DNA of 64,000 nt from an uncultured Pelagibacteraceae bacterium. Lineage in GTDB: Bacteria; Pseudomonadota; Alphaproteobacteria; Pelagibacterales; Pelagibacteraceae. Shown here in pieces: positions 60,631 through 64,000 of this stretch. The position numbers were made by a program, and so were the translations under genes. How positions within the stretch are numbered: position 1 is the stretch's first letter; each line of letters opens with the position of its first letter. The stretch lies in the NCBI GenBank assembly GCA_902622795.1, contig CACNRD010000004.1:1-64000 (forward strand). The letters run 5' to 3'. The notes beneath the pieces are model-generated. The model searched no databases. It had not been told where the DNA came from and was given only the letters and a program-made list of their open reading frames with translations.

Positions 60631-61518
60631 TTATTTCCAGTCACCAATCTTGCTGAATAAGAAATTCCTAAAAGCTTGAACTCTAGCTGTATTTTTTAGG
60701 GATTGAGGGTAGACGAAATGAGCTTCTGTAATTGGTCCTTCTGATTTTGGTAGTACTTTTATAACTTTTGAAGAGCCTGTTACTAAGTATTCTGGCAAAG
60801 CAGCTAAGCCAACACCCGTCTCTACTGCAAGCAATAATCCCATTACACTATTCACCTTCATAATTGTTTTTCTTTTTTTTCCATCATGCATTCCAAGTTT
60901 TAAAGCCCAATCAGGATTATAAACTGGTGAAGGTGCACCTTTTCCAAATGAAATGAACTTATGTTTGTTCAAATCATTCACAGTTTTTGGCATACCATTT
61001 TTCTCTAAATACTTACTTGAACCATAAATATAGTACTTAATATCAACTAACTTTTTTTGAATATAGTTAAGCTGTTTAGGTCTTCTCATAAATATTCCAA
61101 TGTCAGCTTGTCGAGTGCTTAAATCTAATTCTTTATCATCAAAAACTAATTCTATTTCTATTTCAGGGTTCAGCGTCATGAATTCCTGAATTCTTGGTGT
61201 TAACCAATGAGTTCCAAAGCTTCTTACTGTAGTGATAGTTAATTTACCTGTAGGTTTATTTTTTTGATCTCCTAATGATGTTTCAACCTCTTTAAGTTTA
61301 CTAATTACTTCATGAGCAGTTTTAAAAACGTATTCACCATTTTCAGTAAGTGTTAGACCTCTAGCATGTCTCTCAAATAATTGAACTTTTAAATCTTGTT
61401 CTAAAGATTGTATTTGTCTACTTATAGCGGATTGACTTAGATTTAGGTTAACAGTAGCGTTTGTGAAGCTACCAGCTTCAGCCACTGCATGAAAAATTTT
61501 TAATTTATCCCAATCCAT
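60631..61518 (-). CDS. LysR-type transcriptional regulator
   Basis: 295 aa. N-terminal winged helix (FHAVAEAGSFTNATVNLNLSQSAISRQIQSLE) and a periplasmic-binding-like effector domain (TVRSFGTHWLTPRI; VMGLLLAVETGVGLAALPEYLV). One-base overlap with the acuI-like gene (TAATG) suggests it regulates that gene or is simply co-transcribed. Confidence 0.92.
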   Translation of the reverse strand: MDWDKLKIFHAVAEAGSFTNATVNLNLSQSAISRQIQSLEQDLKVQLFERHARGLTLTENGEYVFKTAHEVISKLKEVETSLGDQKNKPTGKLTITTVRSFGTHWLTPRIQEFMTLNPEIEIELVFDDKELDLSTRQADIGIFMRRPKQLNYIQKKLVDIKYYIYGSSKYLEKNGMPKTVNDLNKHKFISFGKGAPSPVYNPDWALKLGMHDGKKRKTIMKVNSVMGLLLAVETGVGLAALPEYLVTGSSKVIKVLPKSEGPITEAHFVYPQSLKNTARVQAFRNFLFSKIGDWK

Positions 61519-62519
61519 TATTTATTTAAATCCACTAATACTCTTCCAGAAATTTCACCTTTTAAAATTTTTGGATAAGTTTCTAACAATTCTTCTAGAC
61601 CTACAGTTAAGATTGATTTTTCTAACAAATCAAAATCAATTAAATTTGAAGCTTCACCCCAAATAAATTCTCTTCTCTTGATACTACAATTAGCAGAGTC
61701 CATGCCCCAAAGCTTAATACCTCTTAACATGAATGGTATAACACTTGTATTTAACTCGTTGTTATTTGCATTGCCACAAACTGCTACAATTCCGTTAGGT
61801 TTAGTTTGAACAATTGCATTTGCCAAAATTTTTCCACCAACAGTATCTACTACTCCGTCCCATAATCCTTTGTCTATAAGTCTTGGATCTTTGTCAAATT
61901 CAGCTCTATTTACAATGTTTTTAGCACCTAGAGACTTTAAATAATCTGACTTAGAATCTTTTCCTGTAACTGCAGTCACGTTGTAACCTAGTTTTGTTAA
62001 TGCCATAATTGCTACACTTCCAACTCCTCCAGTAGCACCAGTCACAAGTACATCGTTAACTTTTTCACCTAATAAAATACTTTCCCTTGCCTGAATTGCA
62101 AAAGCGCTCATTAATGAAGTGAAGCCCGCTGTTCCTAAAATCATTGCTTGCTTGGTTGTTAAATTATCAGGTTTTTTTACCAAAAAATCTGCATTTACTT
62201 TTGCTATTTGCGAATATCCACCATAGAAAATTTCACCTACTCTAAAGCCTGTTAAAATGACTTCATCACCCTCTTTAAACTTAGGGTTTTCACTTTCTAA
62301 AACTTTTCCCGCAAAATCTATACCTGGAATGTGAGGAAATTCTTTTACTAATTTTCCACCATTTTTTAGAATCATTCCGTCTTTAAAATTTAAATCAGAG
62401 TAATCTACTTGAACAGTTACATCACCATGTTTTAAGAAACTTTTATCAATTGACTTAACTTCTCTCGTAAAATTTTCGCCCTCTTGATTTACGATTAATG
62501 CTTTGAATTGATCAGACAC
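61518..62519 (-). CDS. acuI: Acryloyl-CoA reductase/YhdH-type medium-chain quinone oxidoreductase
   Basis: 333 aa, zinc-free MDR family: SDLNFKDGMILKNGG, PHIPGIDFAGKV, and VTGATGGVGSVA NADPH loop. Matches AcuI/YhdH, reducing acryloyl-CoA to propionyl-CoA, which fits DMSP degradation known in SAR11. GTG start 1 nt after the folE stop. Confidence 0.85.
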   Translation of the reverse strand: MSDQFKALIVNQEGENFTREVKSIDKSFLKHGDVTVQVDYSDLNFKDGMILKNGGKLVKEFPHIPGIDFAGKVLESENPKFKEGDEVILTGFRVGEIFYGGYSQIAKVNADFLVKKPDNLTTKQAMILGTAGFTSLMSAFAIQARESILLGEKVNDVLVTGATGGVGSVAIMALTKLGYNVTAVTGKDSKSDYLKSLGAKNIVNRAEFDKDPRLIDKGLWDGVVDTVGGKILANAIVQTKPNGIVAVCGNANNNELNTSVIPFMLRGIKLWGMDSANCSIKRREFIWGEASNLIDFDLLEKSILTVGLEELLETYPKILKGEISGRVLVDLNK

Positions 62520-62520
62520 T

Positions 62521-63138
62521 TTAATCTTTTGGTATACTTATAAATCTTAAATATCTATTTTGATAACTTAGGTCTTCTTTAAATTGGCCTAAGTAATAAT
62601 TTGTTACAGTTGTTGCTTGTTCTTTTTTTATTCCTCTCATAGTCATACATTGATGTGTAGAGTCTATTGTAACAGCTACACCTTTTGCATCTAAAGACTC
62701 CATTAAAGTCTTAGCTATTTGCATTGTTAATCTTTCTTGCGTTTGTAGTCTTTTTGAAAATACTTCTACAACTCTTGCAAGTTTACTTAATCCTACTACT
62801 CTTTCTTTTGGAATATAAGCAACGTGAGCTTTTCCAATAATTGGAGCCATATGATGTTCGCAATGACTTTGAACTGAAATATTCTTTTGAATAACCATGT
62901 CGTCATATCCATCTACATCTCCAAAAGTTTTATCTAAAATTTTATCTGGATCAACTTTGTACCCGCCAAAATATTCTTTGTATGCCTTCATTACTCTTTT
63001 TGGAGTTTCTAAAAGCCCTTCTCTGTTAGGATCTTCACCCAACCAAGTTAGAATAGTTTTGAAAGCCTGTTCAGCTTCTTTGTCAGTAACTTCGCTAGTT
63101 TCAATAATTTTATTGTCTGTATCTTTTACTAATTTCAT
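62521..63138 (-). CDS. folE: GTP cyclohydrolase I
   Basis: 205 aa. First step of folate/pterin synthesis. Zinc site in SVQSHCEHHMAPI and THQCMTMRG, plus LSKLARVVEVFSKRLQTQE. In the same tight unit as acuI and lysR; functional link is not obvious apart from tetrahydrofolate use in DMSP demethylation. Confidence 0.95.
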   Translation of the reverse strand: MKLVKDTDNKIIETSEVTDKEAEQAFKTILTWLGEDPNREGLLETPKRVMKAYKEYFGGYKVDPDKILDKTFGDVDGYDDMVIQKNISVQSHCEHHMAPIIGKAHVAYIPKERVVGLSKLARVVEVFSKRLQTQERLTMQIAKTLMESLDAKGVAVTIDSTHQCMTMRGIKKEQATTVTNYYLGQFKEDLSYQNRYLRFISIPKD

Positions 63139-63214
63139 AGCGCCTTTTTATACAGTAATTACTTAATTTTAAAATATTTAATATAGTGAGATTTATGCTA
63201 AATAGTCACTACAT

Positions 63215-63682
63215 ATGTTCAAAAAAAGAGAAAATGTGCAGGAAATTGAAGAAGGAAATCTATTATCACCAAAATTTGATAATGATGGCCTAATTCCTGT
63301 AATCACCATGTGTTCTCAAACAAAAGATATTTTAATGCATGGTTATATGAACGTTGAAGCATTAAAAAAAACTATAGAAACTAAAGAGGCTCACTATTTT
63401 AGTAGATCTAGAAAAGCTATTTGGCATAAAGGTAAGACTAGTGGTTTTACACAAAAGGTAACTGAAATTAGAATTGATGATGATCAAGATTCTATTTGGT
63501 TAACTGTTGATATTGGTGATGGAGCTAGTTGTCATGTTGGTTATCGATCATGTTTTTATAGATCTATTCCAACAGGTCCAATTGAAAATGGTCGAAAAGT
63601 TGAAATGAAGTTTTTAGAAGAAGAAAAAAAATTTGATCCTGAGGAAGTTTACAAAGGTCAACCAAATCCAACTAAGATTTAA
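63215..63682 (+). CDS. hisI: Phosphoribosyl-AMP cyclohydrolase
   Basis: 155 aa, third step of histidine synthesis. Motifs: MHGYMNVEALKKT, AHYFSRSRKAIWHKGKTSG and GDGASCHVGYRSCFY with zinc cysteines. Slightly extended N-terminus (about 20 residues). Stop overlaps by none with the next ATG (TAAATG). Confidence 0.95.
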   Translation: MFKKRENVQEIEEGNLLSPKFDNDGLIPVITMCSQTKDILMHGYMNVEALKKTIETKEAHYFSRSRKAIWHKGKTSGFTQKVTEIRIDDDQDSIWLTVDIGDGASCHVGYRSCFYRSIPTGPIENGRKVEMKFLEEEKKFDPEEVYKGQPNPTKI

Positions 63683-64000
63683 ATGAAAGAAAAGCAAAAA
63701 AATGTTCTAGGTGAAGATCTGGAAGAATGCTCTAATGATCCTTTAACTGGATGGTTAAGAGATGGATGTTGTAATACAGATAAAAATGATCATGGCGTAC
63801 ATACTGTTTGCGCAAAAGTAACAACTGAATGTTTAGAATGGTTAAAAGAAGCAGGTAACGATTTAATCACACCACATCCAGAATTCGGATTTCCTGGGTT
63901 AAAAGATGGTGATGGATGGTGCTTATGTGCTAGTTGGTATGCAAAAGCTGTTGAAGCTGAAAAAGCTTGTCCTATATTTTTGAAAAGAACTCATCAAAAT
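63683..64000 (+). CDS. DUF2237 family protein, truncated by window end
   Basis: 106 codons visible. Begins right after hisI. Pattern NVLGEDLEECSNDPLTGWLRDGCC, VHTVCAKVTTECLEWLK and DGDGWCLCASWYAKAV matches DUF2237 (cysteine-rich, often beside hisI or as a stand-alone). Only the last few residues are probably missing. Confidence 0.85.
   Translation, partial: MKEKQKNVLGEDLEECSNDPLTGWLRDGCCNTDKNDHGVHTVCAKVTTECLEWLKEAGNDLITPHPEFGFPGLKDGDGWCLCASWYAKAVEAEKACPIFLKRTHQN

Noticed and set aside
1..64000. CRISPR arrays, IS elements, prophage or integron features
   Set aside because: No regularly spaced repeats, transposase, integrase or long direct/inverted repeats were seen.

Overview
The window looks like a chromosomal segment of a SAR11-clade marine alphaproteobacterium (Pelagibacterales, Pelagibacter-like). 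I infer this from the very AT-rich DNA (roughly 30% GC by eye), very short intergenic gaps with many 1-26 bp gene overlaps, few regulators, no IS, phage or CRISPR sequence, and a gene set typical of an oligotrophic osmolyte specialist: glycine betaine, taurine and tricarboxylate transporters, a fused SpeD-SpeE, dimethylglycine-dehydrogenase-like and AcuI-like enzymes. No 16S gene is present, so the lineage is an inference. Layout: 1-9.5 kb holds a truncated glycosyltransferase, a TctC/TctA-TctB tricarboxylate transporter divergent from a PrpF-family isomerase, a GT9 glycosyltransferase, and an amino-acid ABC transporter (binding protein and two permeases, no ATPase) ending in a PhyH dioxygenase. 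9.6-13.8 kb holds an overlapping operon mtnP-mtnA-class II aldolase-speDE, divergent from apt: spermidine synthesis together with salvage of its by-product methylthioadenosine. A tRNA-Met(CAT) follows. 14-28.6 kb is a sulfonate/amine island: aminotransferase (Tpa/BauA-like), alanine dehydrogenase and an FAD-GcvT demethylating dehydrogenase on one side, tauABC and a ComC/Ldh2-type dehydrogenase on the other, then an unusual tandem winged-helix regulator, a BASS transporter, a Pta-like acyltransferase and an HpsN-like (HisD-fold) dehydrogenase. Two related tail-anchored micro-proteins sit at the two outer ends of the taurine operons. 28.6-37.6 kb carries an orphan sugar-type ABC ATPase, msrB, a Cys-rich small protein, a LysE exporter, the glycine betaine transporter proXVW, a VOC protein and cysE-cysK. 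37.8-41.2 kb is a run of seven small, mostly uncharacterised proteins followed by two SMR-fold proteins that lack the canonical membrane glutamate, with a DUF2798 protein between them. 41-52 kb has DUF952, a HisN-like phosphatase, an azoreductase, CcdA, PEP carboxylase and a non-phosphorylative sugar-acid pathway (SMP-30 lactonase, FAH hydrolase, SDR, HIBADH-type reductase, IlvD/Edd dehydratase) resembling L-fucose catabolism. 51.9-54.7 kb contains a 9-codon ORF with a near-perfect Shine-Dalgarno sequence, a set of hairpins, cytochrome c' and cytochrome b561 genes whose start codons overlap, DUF4396 and an ETHE1-like persulfide dioxygenase. 54.9-60.6 kb is an iron(III) operon fbpA-(62 aa)-peroxiredoxin-fbpB-fbpC-azlC-azlD under a tandem Fur-box-like palindrome. 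The window ends with LysR, AcuI, FolE, HisI and a truncated DUF2237 protein. The common theme is import of small reduced-sulfur, methylated and nitrogenous compounds and economical recycling of their parts. A recurring regulatory device is a strong hairpin directly after four of the five solute-binding-protein genes.
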